A DNA stretch of 55,872 bases from Acinetobacter sp. UBA3106 (GCA_002365595.1 DFAM01000017.1:82043-137914); one strand, 5' to 3'. Shown: positions 1 to 9,153, counted from the first letter of the stretch. The notes: a model not told the origin generated them from the sequence alone. Program-made: numbers and translations.

Positions 1-24
1 AATAATGAGCAAGCACTACTATTT

Positions 25-210
25 TTATAGGTATTTATATTGATCAGGTTTACGGTCTATTCCATGAATTTTAGGAACACCCCATTCATCATTCTCTAGC
101 CTTCTTCCACTTTTATGTGAATAATTTCTATCTAACAAGAAGTTCCTATATAAAGTGATGAGGAAAATTAAATCTGACCTGATGGACTTTTTTATACTAT
201 TTTTTTGGTT
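25..210 (-). pseudogene. 3' fragment of an unrecognised gene
   Basis: On the minus strand an open frame of about 62 codons runs from just after an in-frame TAG to a TAA at 25-27. It has no ATG, and the first plausible alternative start is a TTG about one third of the way in. The C-terminal part is hydrophilic and protein-like, ending in GIDRKPDQYKYL, unlike a random AT-rich translation. I do not recognise the family. It may be a decayed gene tail or a chance frame; confidence is low. Confidence 0.25.
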
Positions 211-418
211 CTAAATTTTGTCTCTCTTTTCATCTTATTTATAGCCATAAAAATCAAGAAAAAATTCACTAGATGAACTGATATGCTTATTGGCTGGCAG
301 GGATTTTTTTGAATTTTTAAAGGCAGCTATAGAATTAAAAATCTAGTCAGATTTTGCCTTCAAATAGATTTTTTGCCGATTTGACACAAAGAACCATAAC
401 AGAACATGAATTTACCTC

Positions 419-598
419 ATGGGCAAATATGCGATGATTTATTTGCAACTTATTTCCCGTCCAAGCGGACAAAAAAATCCTGATGCTTTTTCAAACAAAC
501 AGCGCCTGAAAAGCAAAATCGCTATGAAATTTCTTATCCCCAGCCTAGATAAACCGTATCATTGCGAACGATGTAAAGAATCTGGCTTGATTAGCTAA
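419..598 (+). CDS. possible small ORF, 59 aa, unknown
   Basis: An ATG-initiated frame encodes a basic 59-residue peptide with one CxxC pair near the C-terminus (HCERCKESG). No convincing Shine-Dalgarno sequence precedes it, and I recognise no domain. The rest of 1-878 shows no other coding signal beyond the minus-strand scrap at its left end, so this stretch may be a decayed accessory segment. It could equally be chance. Confidence 0.2.
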   Translation: MGKYAMIYLQLISRPSGQKNPDAFSNKQRLKSKIAMKFLIPSLDKPYHCERCKESGLIS

Positions 599-878
599 AG
601 CAGAGATATCTTTAATTTATGAACCTTCTGATGAGAACGCAAAGTACAGCTCAAAACACCGGTCTCAAATAAACAGATTTATGCACAAAGCAACGCTCTT
701 TGTCTTTTTTTGTATATGGACTTGTCGATACAGCCTCGGTCAATGCTATCTTAAGCGTTTGAAAAATTCCGTTATCTTTCATGAGATGGATTTTCGGCAA
801 TTATATTTGTAATGCCGTCTTTTAGCGTCGTGATGTCGATTTACACACACTGATTATGTTTTTGGAACTTTGAGTAAT

Positions 879-1880
879 ATGTTAAGTATCAACTTTTATA
901 ACAGCATTAAACGTCTTCCTTTACTTCTCGGTGCACTTTCCATCACCAGTTTCTGTCAAGCCAACGATTTCTACAGCCATCCTAGCTATAACAGCTTTAA
1001 ACAAAAAACCATGCAAACTTATGGCTTGAGTGCAGAACAGGTCGACTGGGCCATGAATGGTTCAAAAAACCTGCCGAATATTATTAATATCATGAACCGC
1101 CCTGGTGAAAGTAAGCCCTGGTATGAATATAAAACCAATTTTATGGCTGAAAGCACCATTCAACGTGGGGTACGTTTCAAAACTCAATATGCCGACACCT
1201 TAAACCGTGCTGAACAGCAGTTTGGGGTACCTCAAGCGGTCATCTTAGGTATTTTAGGGGTAGAAACCGGTTTTGGGGCCAATAAAGGCAATTTTATCAC
1301 CCGTGATGCCTTGGCGACCTTAGGCTTTGGCTATGAACGCCGGGCTCAATACTTTCAGGATGAGCTCGCTGCACTGATTGCCTGGACCTATAAAGATGGA
1401 GTACCGGCCAGCTCGGTAGTAGGTTCTTATGCGGGCGCAATTGGTTATCCTCAATTCATGCCGAGCAACATTACCAAAATGGGTGTGGACTATGATTCTA
1501 ATGGACATATTGACTTAAGAGGTTCTGCTGTAGATGCCATCGGTTCTATTGCCAATTATTTAGCCCAACACGGATGGCAACGTAATCAGCCCATCGGCTT
1601 TGCTGCCCGCTATACCGGCAATATTCCCACTTCAATTATTGCCAAAGATTTAGAGCAGCCAACCCCTTATGGTGCTTTAAAAAATCAGCGCATTACACCT
1701 ACAAATCCATTGGTGAAGATTGATGATCTGGATATGGTAAATATTATTCAACTTCAAGATAGTTATGGCCCTATTTACTATATTACCTATCCAAATTTTC
1801 AGGTCATTACCACCTATAACAAGAGTCGAATGTATGCCACAGCTGTATGGCAATTAGGGACTGAAATCGCCAGTCGTTAA
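879..1880 (+). CDS. mltB: lytic murein transglycosylase B family
   Basis: This periplasmic enzyme of the MltB/SltB family cleaves the MurNAc-GlcNAc bond of peptidoglycan, releasing 1,6-anhydro-muropeptides. The motif ILGVETGFG carries the expected catalytic glutamate (about residue 129 from this start), followed by an AIGYPQFMPS segment typical of the family. The N-terminus is a signal peptide with a likely signal peptidase I site after CQA. The preceding SITSFC is not a proper lipobox, so the protein is probably soluble rather than a lipoprotein as in E. coli MltB. ATG 879 is preferred over the in-frame TTG at 870 because GGAA at 864 is well spaced only for the ATG. It stands alone, followed by another cell-wall gene. 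Confidence 0.9.
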   Translation: MLSINFYNSIKRLPLLLGALSITSFCQANDFYSHPSYNSFKQKTMQTYGLSAEQVDWAMNGSKNLPNIINIMNRPGESKPWYEYKTNFMAESTIQRGVRFKTQYADTLNRAEQQFGVPQAVILGILGVETGFGANKGNFITRDALATLGFGYERRAQYFQDELAALIAWTYKDGVPASSVVGSYAGAIGYPQFMPSNITKMGVDYDSNGHIDLRGSAVDAIGSIANYLAQHGWQRNQPIGFAARYTGNIPTSIIAKDLEQPTPYGALKNQRITPTNPLVKIDDLDMVNIIQLQDSYGPIYYITYPNFQVITTYNKSRMYATAVWQLGTEIASR

Positions 1881-2167
1881 GACTGGTTTTTACCAAAAAA
1901 TAATAAAGTCAAGATTTTTTTTTACAAAATTGCTCACTAAATGGGCCTTTTAAACATAATGTTACAATATTGGTTATATTTTGATCGAAAAACGGTGTAT
2001 TTCTGTTCTTTTTGTAATTATTTTAATTAAAAAGTAGACAGCTTTAGCTTGGCATGAATATTATCCATCTCGTCAAATGTAGTTGCAAAAGAGAATTAAC
2101 AGACTAGATCGCTTGCATTTCAATCGCTTAATTGAAATAAAAAGCAGTAGTCTTTAGGAGTTTAATA

Positions 2168-2776
2168 ATGCATTCATCGATTAAGTATATTTTAGCGTTA
2201 ACCACCACTTTTGCCCTGAGTCAGTCTCAAGCAGAATTGGTTCAGTCATCATTCAATACGGATAATGACAACTCTCGCTTAGCCACTCGTGTGCTAAACA
2301 AAGATGCTCAAAAATTTAATTCGCACTTTTCAAATCTAAACAGTCTTTCAATCACTGAGCGTTCTGGCGATAAAATCCGTCGTCAAACTATTGCAGCAAA
2401 AATTGAAATTCCTGAAGACGAGCCTTCAGTGATTGAAAAACTCAATACTGTTGCATCAAATACAGTTCGTAAATTTAGCCAAACAGGTGCAGCCTCTTGG
2501 TACGGTCGCCAATTCCATGGCCGTAAAACAGCAAGTGGTGAAACATTCGATATGAATGCCATGACCGCAGCTCATCGTAGCCTGCCATTGAACTGCTATA
2601 TTCGCGTAACCAATAAAAACAATGGTAAAAGCGTTGTTGTAAAAGTAAATGACCGTGGTCCATTCCATGGCAACCGAGTTCTAGATTTATCTTATGGTGC
2701 TGCAAAACAATTAGGTATTACTAATGCAGGTACTGCGAAAGTAAATATTGAACGTGTCGATGGTCCCAATTCATAA
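2168..2776 (+). CDS. RlpA-like double-psi beta-barrel septal ring protein
   Basis: The protein is exported: a signal peptide ends near SQSQA. An unconserved N-terminal half is followed by an RlpA-type double-psi beta-barrel at about residues 108-200, marked by ASWYGRQFHGRKTASGE, the MTAAHRSLP segment and VNDRGPF. RlpA proteins are lytic transglycosylases or peptidoglycan-binding proteins acting on stem-peptide-free glycan at the septum. The C-terminal SPOR domain of long RlpA proteins is absent, so this is the short form, and no lipobox is seen. A strong ribosome site (TAGGAG) fixes the start, and a rho-independent terminator follows. It may act together with the upstream MltB homologue, but nothing shows cotranscription. 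Confidence 0.85.
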   Translation: MHSSIKYILALTTTFALSQSQAELVQSSFNTDNDNSRLATRVLNKDAQKFNSHFSNLNSLSITERSGDKIRRQTIAAKIEIPEDEPSVIEKLNTVASNTVRKFSQTGAASWYGRQFHGRKTASGETFDMNAMTAAHRSLPLNCYIRVTNKNNGKSVVVKVNDRGPFHGNRVLDLSYGAAKQLGITNAGTAKVNIERVDGPNS

Positions 2777-2809
2777 GCTGATGCTAGCCTCCTAATACAT
2801 TTGACTTCA

Positions 2810-2835
2810 AAGCCACTCCTTAGTGGCTTTTTTAA
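2810..2835 (+). terminator. rho-independent terminator after the RlpA-like gene
   Basis: The inverted repeat AAGCCACT/AGTGGCTT with a short loop is followed by a run of T, 35 bases after the stop codon. Confidence 0.8.
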
Positions 2836-3073
2836 TTCTTCTCAAAAAGCAGGCTTAATTTAGTTATGCCGTATTCCTCTTTACTTATGCCCTATTCTTA
2901 CTGCAGAAACCACTGCTGGCAATAAAATACCAACAACCTATAACATCTTATAAATTATCTGAAAGATTGGTTACAAATCATGATGATTGAGTTTTGACCC
3001 ACTTCTGGTTCTGGTCTATATTTCATTTAACTAAAAATAACTCTATAGATTCCTCATCCAACTGGAGTGGATA

Positions 3074-3529
3074 ATGAAAACAATAAACGAATGGCTAAAT
3101 GAATATAGCGAGAGTCATCAAGACAAAGCCAACAAAGCCATTCATTGGGTTTGTGTACCCGCAATTTTGTTTTCAATCATTGGAATTCTTGCTCATTTCA
3201 GTGCGTTATTCACTGTCCTGATACTGGTCTTAACTTTTATTTTTTATGCACGTCTCGATCTGGTCCTTGCTGTTGCAATGGCGGCTCTACTCGTTGTCAT
3301 GGCATGGCTTATTTTTATCTTACCTGTAGGCATCGGATTCTATATCGCAGTTTTTGTTTTGGCCTGGATTGGGCAATTTTACGGGCATAAAGTCGAAGGT
3401 AAAAAGCCTTCTTTCTTTAAAGACCTCCAATTCCTCCTCATTGGCCCCGTATGGTGCATGGATGCCTATCTAGGTAAATTGATACCTAAATGGAAAAAAC
3501 GCCAAAAATCGCAAATGATAGCGATTTAG
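3074..3529 (+). CDS. Mpo1-like (DUF962) membrane protein
   Basis: This 151-residue protein has about four membrane segments and the DUF962/Mpo1 pattern: an N-terminal NEYSESHQDKANKAIHW block (His15, His24) and a later GHKVEGKKPSFF block (His105). Yeast Mpo1 is an Fe(II)-dependent dioxygenase of the alpha-oxidation of 2-hydroxy fatty acids, and these histidines match the presumed metal ligands. The bacterial function is unproven. The start is supported by GGAGTGG upstream. It converges with the DUF3465 gene and leaves little intergenic space. Confidence 0.8.
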   Translation: MKTINEWLNEYSESHQDKANKAIHWVCVPAILFSIIGILAHFSALFTVLILVLTFIFYARLDLVLAVAMAALLVVMAWLIFILPVGIGFYIAVFVLAWIGQFYGHKVEGKKPSFFKDLQFLLIGPVWCMDAYLGKLIPKWKKRQKSQMIAI

Positions 3530-3562
3530 GCACCATCATCATTTTTGTCTTTCAATGAACCT

Positions 3563-4096
3563 TTATTGATAGGTTCTTCCTTTATATTTCAACCAACCAT
3601 CTGCATGTCTTTGTTGTGGATCACGATGAGTCCAGTGGATCACTCCACCTTGCTGACTATATTCATATTCACCATAAAATTGGATAATTTCATCCTGTTT
3701 TAAGTCATCCAGGCGCGGACTTAAATCAATATTATGTGCAACCAAAACCGTCTGCCCATGATTCAGTTCCAGAATAAATTTTTGATGACGTGAACCGTTA
3801 TTATCATCAGGCAAAATAGCTTTCACTCGCCCACTGGATTGAACTTGAATATCACTTTTTTGCTGTCGAAATGCCTGTTGAATTTTTTCATCATCAGTTT
3901 GAACGGCTAAATTTAATGAGCTCGAAGCTACAGAAGTGGGGTAAGATGGGATTTTCGATAAAGTTTCAATCTTCGTGTTTGGGTTGTTAAGCAAATGATG
4001 GCTAAGACTTTGCTGTTCTTTTAAATCAATTCCGAAATATGCTGCTATTAATACAACAATAACTGCACCAATCCCGATATTGGTTTTATTGGTCAT
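3563..4096 (-). CDS. DUF3465 domain protein, membrane anchored
   Basis: An N-terminal hydrophobic segment (residues ~8-24) is followed by a variable linker. A C-terminal DUF3465 domain spans about residues 75-177, recognised from SGRVKAILPDDNNGSRHQKF, the HNIDLSPRL segment and GGVIHWTHRDP. The domain looks like a small OB-like beta barrel and usually sits in the periplasm. Its function is unknown; the nuclease-like sequence flavour (H-Q-F-I, HWTHRDP) is suggestive only. It lies downstream of tsf on the same strand but is separated from it by a terminator, so it is probably expressed alone. Confidence 0.7.
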   Translation of the reverse strand: MTNKTNIGIGAVIVVLIAAYFGIDLKEQQSLSHHLLNNPNTKIETLSKIPSYPTSVASSSLNLAVQTDDEKIQQAFRQQKSDIQVQSSGRVKAILPDDNNGSRHQKFILELNHGQTVLVAHNIDLSPRLDDLKQDEIIQFYGEYEYSQQGGVIHWTHRDPQQRHADGWLKYKGRTYQ

Positions 4097-4142
4097 TTTA
4101 TTATTCCTTAAAATTTAACTTTTTTATAAAAACCATGATCAT

Positions 4143-4168
4143 AAAAAAAGCCCCAAATGGGGCTTTTT
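4143..4168 (-). terminator. terminator of the rpsB-tsf operon
   Basis: The stem AAGCCCC/GGGGCTT is followed on the minus strand by a run of seven T, 34 bases beyond the tsf stop. The plus-strand side also has five T, so it could work in both directions. Confidence 0.85.
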
Positions 4169-4201
4169 CAAAACAATTTAACTTAAAAAATTAAGCTAAT
4201 A

Positions 4202-5077
4202 TTATTTCGCAGCAGCTTGAGCAGCAGCAACTTCTTCAGCGAAGCTCATTTCTGCTTTCTTCTCAATACCTTCACCTACTTCGAAGCGAACGAATTGAGC
4301 AACTGTAGTACCAGTTGATTTAAGAACGTCAGCAACTTTCTTATCGTTGTCAATTACGTACATTTGACGCTCAAGAACAACTTCGTTCAAGTATTTTTCA
4401 ACTGAACCAGTTACCATTTTTTCAACGATGTTTGCAGGTTTACCTGATTCTAATGCTTTCGCTTCAGCAATTTCTTTTTCTTTAGCGATAAGATCAGCAG
4501 ATACGCCTTCAGCAGTTACAGCAACTGGGTTGAACGCAGCAACGTGCATTGCAATACCTTTACCAGTCGCAGCATCACCTGCATAAGACACAACAACACC
4601 GATTTTTAAACCGTGTTTGTAAACTGCAAGGTTTTCACCTTCAACAATTTTCGCACGACGTACTTGGATGTTCTCACCGATTTTTTGAACAAGAGCAATA
4701 CGCGCTTCTTCAACAGTTGAACCATCTTCAAGTTTCAATTCAGCGATTTTAGCAGCGTCAGTTTCATTTGCAGCAAGCGCAGCAGCAGCAACTTTAGCAG
4801 AGAAACCAGCAAAGTTTTCGTCTTTAGCAACGAAGTCAGTTTGGCAGTTTACTTCTAAAAGAATAGCTTTGTTGCCTTCTTGAGCAATTGTAATTGCACC
4901 GTCAGCAGCAATGTTACCAGCTTTTTTAGCTGCTTTTGCTTGACCAGATTTACGAAGGTTGTCAATCGCTAATTCGATGTCACCGTTCGCTTCTGTTAAT
5001 GCTTTTTTACATTCCATCATTGCTAGACCAGTACGGTCACGCAATTCTTTTACCATGCTGGCAGTAACTGCAGTCAT
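4202..5077 (-). CDS. tsf: elongation factor Ts
   Basis: EF-Ts, the cytoplasmic nucleotide exchange factor that regenerates EF-Tu-GTP. The 291-residue length is normal. The N-terminal UBA-like domain starts MVKELRDRTG and continues MMECKKAL. The EF-Tu contact motif appears as QTDFVAKDENF near residue 80, followed by the two core subdomains. It is second gene of the rpsB-tsf operon. The 139-base spacer contains a terminator-like hairpin that probably sets the ratio of S2 to EF-Ts. Confidence 0.98.
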   Translation of the reverse strand: MTAVTASMVKELRDRTGLAMMECKKALTEANGDIELAIDNLRKSGQAKAAKKAGNIAADGAITIAQEGNKAILLEVNCQTDFVAKDENFAGFSAKVAAAALAANETDAAKIAELKLEDGSTVEEARIALVQKIGENIQVRRAKIVEGENLAVYKHGLKIGVVVSYAGDAATGKGIAMHVAAFNPVAVTAEGVSADLIAKEKEIAEAKALESGKPANIVEKMVTGSVEKYLNEVVLERQMYVIDNDKKVADVLKSTGTTVAQFVRFEVGEGIEKKAEMSFAEEVAAAQAAAK

Positions 5078-5115
5078 GTTATTCTCCTAAATACGGTAGA
5101 AAATGAATCTGTTCA

Positions 5116-5150
5116 ACAAAAACGGCCCAAAGTGTTCTCTGGGCCGTTTT
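5116..5150 (-). terminator. rpsB-tsf intergenic hairpin (partial terminator or attenuator)
   Basis: The stem AACGGCCC/GGGCCGTT encloses a 12-base loop and is followed on the minus strand by TTTTTG. It lies between rpsB and tsf, so full termination would silence tsf. Partial read-through, or an extra tsf promoter, is inferred. Confidence 0.65.
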
Positions 5151-5216
5151 GCTTTCTTGACGCTTAATTTGCCACGATTACATGTCGCAAAAATGACAAT
5201 TCTGCGTCAAAACGCA

Positions 5217-5969
5217 TTAAGCCTCTGGAGCTTCTTTAGCAGCTTCTTCGCCTTTAGCTTGAGCATTTGCTTGTGATTGAGCATATTCTTTACCAGCAAG
5301 AATCGCATCAGCCATAGCAGAAGCATAAAGTGTAACTGCACGGATCGCATCGTCGTTACCAGGAATAACGTAATCTACATTGTCTGGGTTAGAGTTTGTA
5401 TCAACGATACCGATTACAGGAATACCAAGGTTTTTAGCTTCTTTAATCGCGATTGATTCGTGGTCAACGTCAATTACGAATAATGCGTCAGGTAAACCAC
5501 CCATGTTTTTAACGCCGCCTAAAGCACGTTCAAGTTTTTCCATTTCACGAGTACGTTCTAAAGCTTCACGTTTAGTAAGTTTAGCGAAAGTACCGTCAGT
5601 AGATTGAGTTTGAAGATCTTTTAAACGGTTGATAGATTGGCGAAGTGTTTTCCAGTTCGTCAACATACCACCTAACCAGCGGTGGTCTACATATGGTTGA
5701 CCAGCGCGTTGAGCTTGTTCACGAATGATGTTAGAAGCAGCACGTTTAGTACCAACGAACAATACTTTGTTCTTTTTGCTAGCAAGATTGTTAACAAAGT
5801 TCAAAGCATCATTTAACGCAGGAACAGTGTGTTCAAGGTTGATGATGTGAATTTTGTTACGCGCACCAAAGATGTATTCGCGCATCTTTGGATTCCAGAA
5901 ACGAGTTTGGTGACCGAAGTGAGCGCCAGCTTGAAGAAGGTCGCGCATGCTTACGTTGTAATCTGCCAT
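5217..5969 (-). CDS. rpsB: 30S ribosomal protein S2
   Basis: Ribosomal protein S2, 250 residues from the ATG at 5969. The N-terminus reads MADYNVSMRDLLQAGAHFGH, followed by the family blocks NPKMREYIFGARN, HRWLGGMLTNWKT and GIPVIGIVDTNSNP. The frame stays open another 37 codons upstream, but that stretch is the mRNA leader and AAGG precedes the chosen ATG. The C-terminus is a short Ala/Glu-rich tail. It is first gene of rpsB-tsf. Confidence 0.98.
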   Translation of the reverse strand: MADYNVSMRDLLQAGAHFGHQTRFWNPKMREYIFGARNKIHIINLEHTVPALNDALNFVNNLASKKNKVLFVGTKRAASNIIREQAQRAGQPYVDHRWLGGMLTNWKTLRQSINRLKDLQTQSTDGTFAKLTKREALERTREMEKLERALGGVKNMGGLPDALFVIDVDHESIAIKEAKNLGIPVIGIVDTNSNPDNVDYVIPGNDDAIRAVTLYASAMADAILAGKEYAQSQANAQAKGEEAAKEAPEA

Positions 5970-6125
5970 TTTCTTTACCTTAAAGTTTGGGTTAGGCCTC
6001 CATATACCCGCATTCTCCACCCCAAAGGGCACCCAGAGAAATGTGTCGATATATGTGCGGATTTTGTTGCCCCATCGCACAATGCCCGTGAAATTTCTTC
6101 ACGAAAAAGCATTTGATAAAATGGG
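5970..6125 (-). promoter_or_regulatory. long structured rpsB leader, candidate S2 autoregulatory RNA
   Basis: About 150 bases separate the predicted start of transcription from the rpsB ATG. The distal leader holds GGGTGCCC and the run CTTTGGGGTGGAG followed by GGCCTAACCC, which can fold into stem-loops just before the ribosome site. In gamma-proteobacteria, S2 is known to repress rpsB-tsf through the rpsB leader. That this leader does so is inferred from position and length. Confidence 0.4.
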
Positions 6126-6131
6126 CGGCTA

Positions 6132-6161
6132 TTTATACCATAGTCACACACAAATTTCCAA
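6132..6161 (-). promoter_or_regulatory. predicted rpsB promoter
   Basis: On the minus strand, TTGGAA (6161-6156) and TATAAA (6137-6132) are separated by 18 bases and followed by a GC-rich discriminator (TAGCCGCCC), as in stringently controlled ribosomal promoters. The site almost touches the divergent map start. Confidence 0.5.
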
Positions 6162-6176
6162 AAGTTTTTAAAGATC

Positions 6177-7004
6177 ATGAACAGTACTTACGAAGCTCCC
6201 CGCCGTTTAATCAAAACTACTGAAGAAATTGAAAAAATGCGTGTGGCGGGTCGACTGGCGGCAGAAGTTTTGGATATGATCAAACCGCATATCAAACCGG
6301 GCGTATCTACGCTGGAATTGGATACGATTTGTCACGATTATATTGTCAACAAACAAGAGGCAATTCCTGCTTGCCTAGGCTATGGTGCAGCGCCGGGTCG
6401 CCCTGCTTTCCAGCATGTCATTTGTACTTCAGTCAACCATGTGGTTTGTCACGGTATTCCCTCTGCAAGCAAAATTTTGAAAAAAGGTGACATTTTAAAC
6501 ATTGATGTGACTGTGATTAAAGATGGCTATCACGGCGACACCAACATGATGTATATCGTCGGTGGTGAAACTTCAATTTTAGCTGACCGTTTATGTAAAG
6601 TGGCGCAAGAAGCCATGTATCGCGGTATTGCCACTGTAAAACCGGGCTCTACCATTGGTGATATTGGCAATGCCATTCAAAAATATGTTGAATCAGAACG
6701 TTTTGGTGTTGTACGTGAATATTGCGGTCATGGTATTGGTACCGTGTTCCATGACGAACCGCAAGTTCTGCATTATGGTCAACCGAATACCGGTATGGTT
6801 CTGGAAGAAGGCATGACCTTTACCATCGAACCAATGGTGAATGGCGGCGACTGGAAAACTAAACTTTTAGGTGACAAATGGACAGTGGTGACCAAAGACC
6901 ACAGTTTGTCAGCGCAATATGAACACACTCTGTTAGTGACTAAAACTGGTGTTGAAATATTGACTGCCCGTCCTGAAGAAGATCTGTCTCGCTTTAATCA
7001 ATAA
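6177..7004 (+). CDS. map: type I methionine aminopeptidase
   Basis: This cytoplasmic metalloenzyme removes the initiator methionine. The pita-bread metal ligands are in place: Asp in INIDVTVIKDGYHGDTN, His in GHGIGTVFHDEP, and Glu in FTIEPMVN and EHTLLV. The 275-residue length fits the short type I bacterial form with no N-terminal extension. It is divergent from rpsB with only about 200 bases between the start codons, and no clear Shine-Dalgarno sequence precedes the ATG. Confidence 0.97.
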   Translation: MNSTYEAPRRLIKTTEEIEKMRVAGRLAAEVLDMIKPHIKPGVSTLELDTICHDYIVNKQEAIPACLGYGAAPGRPAFQHVICTSVNHVVCHGIPSASKILKKGDILNIDVTVIKDGYHGDTNMMYIVGGETSILADRLCKVAQEAMYRGIATVKPGSTIGDIGNAIQKYVESERFGVVREYCGHGIGTVFHDEPQVLHYGQPNTGMVLEEGMTFTIEPMVNGGDWKTKLLGDKWTVVTKDHSLSAQYEHTLLVTKTGVEILTARPEEDLSRFNQ

Positions 7005-7165
7005 GCTCCATCCGGATGCTTTGAAATGGCTGCACCTGTTGTAGCCATTTTTATTTGAAGTCATCTTTATTTAAACCTTTTGCTGAAAATCTGTACCAAA
7101 CTCAATTGATTTTTAGACTATTTTCCACATACTGAAGCCCAGTCCAACTTACCACAGAGATGTTC

Positions 7166-7585
7166 ATGTCCGATTTTAGCAATGTCACCGTAACTCAAAA
7201 TGATGATGACACCGTTTCACTCCTGATTGATCACCAACCTATCTCTGAACGCTATGGCATGAAATTTAGCGCCAACATTGTGGAAGAACTTAAGGCCTTG
7301 GCAAACGGTCAAAACATGAAATTATTTGATCAGTTTGTATTTGCACATACTGATTTAAATTTTGAGCATCAGTACCGTTATGTGACCTGCATTGTAAAAG
7401 ATGAAGACGGCTATAAAGTGACGCGTAATTTCGTTTACACCATTACTGCTCAAGGTCAGCAACCGATTGAACACGTCATTACCAAACAAGGTCAGCCGAT
7501 GACGACTGCCGATGTACATGAATTTATTAGCACACATCTGCAAAAATCATTAAATGATTACACCGACCTGAATTACGCCTATTAA
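7166..7585 (+). CDS. conserved hypothetical protein, 139 aa
   Basis: An acidic soluble protein without signal peptide or membrane segment, starting MSDFSNVTVTQNDDD. I recognise no domain. The alternating hydrophobic pattern (SLLIDHQPI, YRYVTCIVK, RNFVYTITA) suggests a beta-rich fold. ATG 7166 is preferred over ATG 7160 because it is better spaced from CAGAG. A long perfect hairpin follows, consistent with a single-gene unit. Confidence 0.6.
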   Translation: MSDFSNVTVTQNDDDTVSLLIDHQPISERYGMKFSANIVEELKALANGQNMKLFDQFVFAHTDLNFEHQYRYVTCIVKDEDGYKVTRNFVYTITAQGQQPIEHVITKQGQPMTTADVHEFISTHLQKSLNDYTDLNYAY

Positions 7586-7626
7586 TGTCTGGTTTTTATG
7601 CCTTGTTGAAAACTTGGTAAAGTCAC

Positions 7627-7671
7627 ACACTACAATTAAATCGAGGATCATCTAATTGTAGTGTTCTTTTT
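7627..7671 (+). terminator. long hairpin terminator
   Basis: A perfect 12-base inverted repeat (ACACTACAATTA at 7627-7638 and its complement at 7653-7664) has a 14-base loop and is followed by TCTTTTT. It lies 41 bases after the stop codon. Nothing else stands out in the rest of 7586-7901. Confidence 0.65.
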
Positions 7672-7901
7672 CACTTAGCCATTCACATTCAATGATTCCT
7701 TTTTACTTTCATTTTTTAATCATTTTCTGTCATTTTATTCAAACTAAACCCCTCAATTATTTATCGTTATTACTTGGTTCTCTCAACCGGATTAAATACT
7801 TTTTTCTGATATTACTAAATTCGAACTCCCCTTTTTGGCGCAATTTAAGCTAAGATAGTGTGCTTTTTTATTTTTTAATCCCTATAAGAAGGAATACTGC
7901 C

Positions 7902-9128
7902 GTGGACGTACGTCTCTCTGATCGTGTAAATGCCATCAAACCGTCCCCTACACTTGCTGTTACCAATAAAGCTGCTGAACTTAAAGCTGCTGGTAAAAAC
8001 GTAATTGGCTTGGGTGCAGGTGAACCAGATTTTGACACCCCACAACACATCAAAGATGCAGCAATTACTGCTATTAACAACGGTTTCACTAAATACACCG
8101 CTGTTGACGGTACTCCAGGTCTTAAAAAAGCGATTATCGCGAAATTTAAACGCGACAATAATCTTGACTATGCAGCAAACCAGATCCTGGTTTCTTGCGG
8201 TGGTAAACAGTCATTCTTTAACTTGGCACTTGCCTTGTTAAACAAAGGTGATGAAGTGATCATCCCTGCGCCTTATTGGGTTAGCTATCCAGATATGGTG
8301 ATCATCGCTGAAGGCGTTCCAGTTGTTGTGAAATGTGGTGAAGAACAACGTTTCAAAATCACACCTGAACAATTAGAAGCTGCAATCACTGACAAAACGC
8401 GTTTAGTGGTATTAAACAGCCCATCTAACCCGACTGGTATGATCTATACCAAAGCTGAGCTAGAAGCTTTGGCTGAAGTGCTTCGTAAATACCCAGAAGT
8501 TCTAGTGGCATCTGATGACATGTACGAACCAATCCGTTGGGATGATGAGTTCTACAACATCGCAACTGTTGCTCCAGACCTTTACGACCGCGTAATCGTA
8601 CTTAACGGTGTATCTAAAGCCTATGCAATGACTGGCTGGCGTATTGGCTACGCAGCGGGTCCTGCTAAACTGATTGGCGCAATGAAAAAAATCCAGTCTC
8701 AATCGACTTCAAACCCAACTTCTATTTCGCAAGTTGCTGCTGAAGCTGCATTGAACGGCCCTCAAGACGTTCTTGAGCCAATGATTGAAGCATTCAAACG
8801 CCGTCATGACTTGGTTGTAAAAGGCTTAAACGACATCAACGGTATTACTTGCCTACCTGCTGATGGTGCATTCTATGCATACGCAAACATCAAACCGTTA
8901 ATTCGTGCTAAAGGCTTAAAATCTTGCACTGAATTCTCCGCATGGTTATTGGAAGAAACTGGTGTTGCCGTTGTTCCTGGTGATGCATTCGGTCTAGGCG
9001 GTTACATGCGTATTTCTTATGCAACTGCTGATGAAGTGCTTGTAGATGCGTTAGCACGTATCAAGAAAGCGGCTGACTCAATCGAAGGCGTTGACGCTGC
9101 GATTGCTTCAATTGCTGCTGAAAAATAA
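7902..9128 (+). CDS. aspartate aminotransferase, PLP fold type I
   Basis: A PLP-dependent class I aminotransferase that interconverts aspartate/2-oxoglutarate and oxaloacetate/glutamate. The GAGEPDFDTP segment near the N-terminus, NSPSNPTG, the SDDMYEP segment and VSKAYAMTGWRIGYAAGP (PLP lysine, residue 239) mark the bacterial subgroup often named aatA or aspC. GTG 7902 is the start: AAGAAGGA lies 8 bases upstream, and the ~14-codon open extension before it is unlike the family. The length from GTG is 408 residues. It is single and followed by a strong bidirectional terminator. Confidence 0.93.
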   Translation: MDVRLSDRVNAIKPSPTLAVTNKAAELKAAGKNVIGLGAGEPDFDTPQHIKDAAITAINNGFTKYTAVDGTPGLKKAIIAKFKRDNNLDYAANQILVSCGGKQSFFNLALALLNKGDEVIIPAPYWVSYPDMVIIAEGVPVVVKCGEEQRFKITPEQLEAAITDKTRLVVLNSPSNPTGMIYTKAELEALAEVLRKYPEVLVASDDMYEPIRWDDEFYNIATVAPDLYDRVIVLNGVSKAYAMTGWRIGYAAGPAKLIGAMKKIQSQSTSNPTSISQVAAEAALNGPQDVLEPMIEAFKRRHDLVVKGLNDINGITCLPADGAFYAYANIKPLIRAKGLKSCTEFSAWLLEETGVAVVPGDAFGLGGYMRISYATADEVLVDALARIKKAADSIEGVDAAIASIAAEK

Positions 9129-9153
9129 TCTGCTTTTTCTAAAGTAAGATTTT

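Noticed and set aside
5970..6080. N-terminal extension of ribosomal protein S2
   Set aside because: The open frame upstream of ATG 5969 is the mRNA leader. S2 proteins begin at MADYNVSMRDLL and a ribosome site precedes that ATG.
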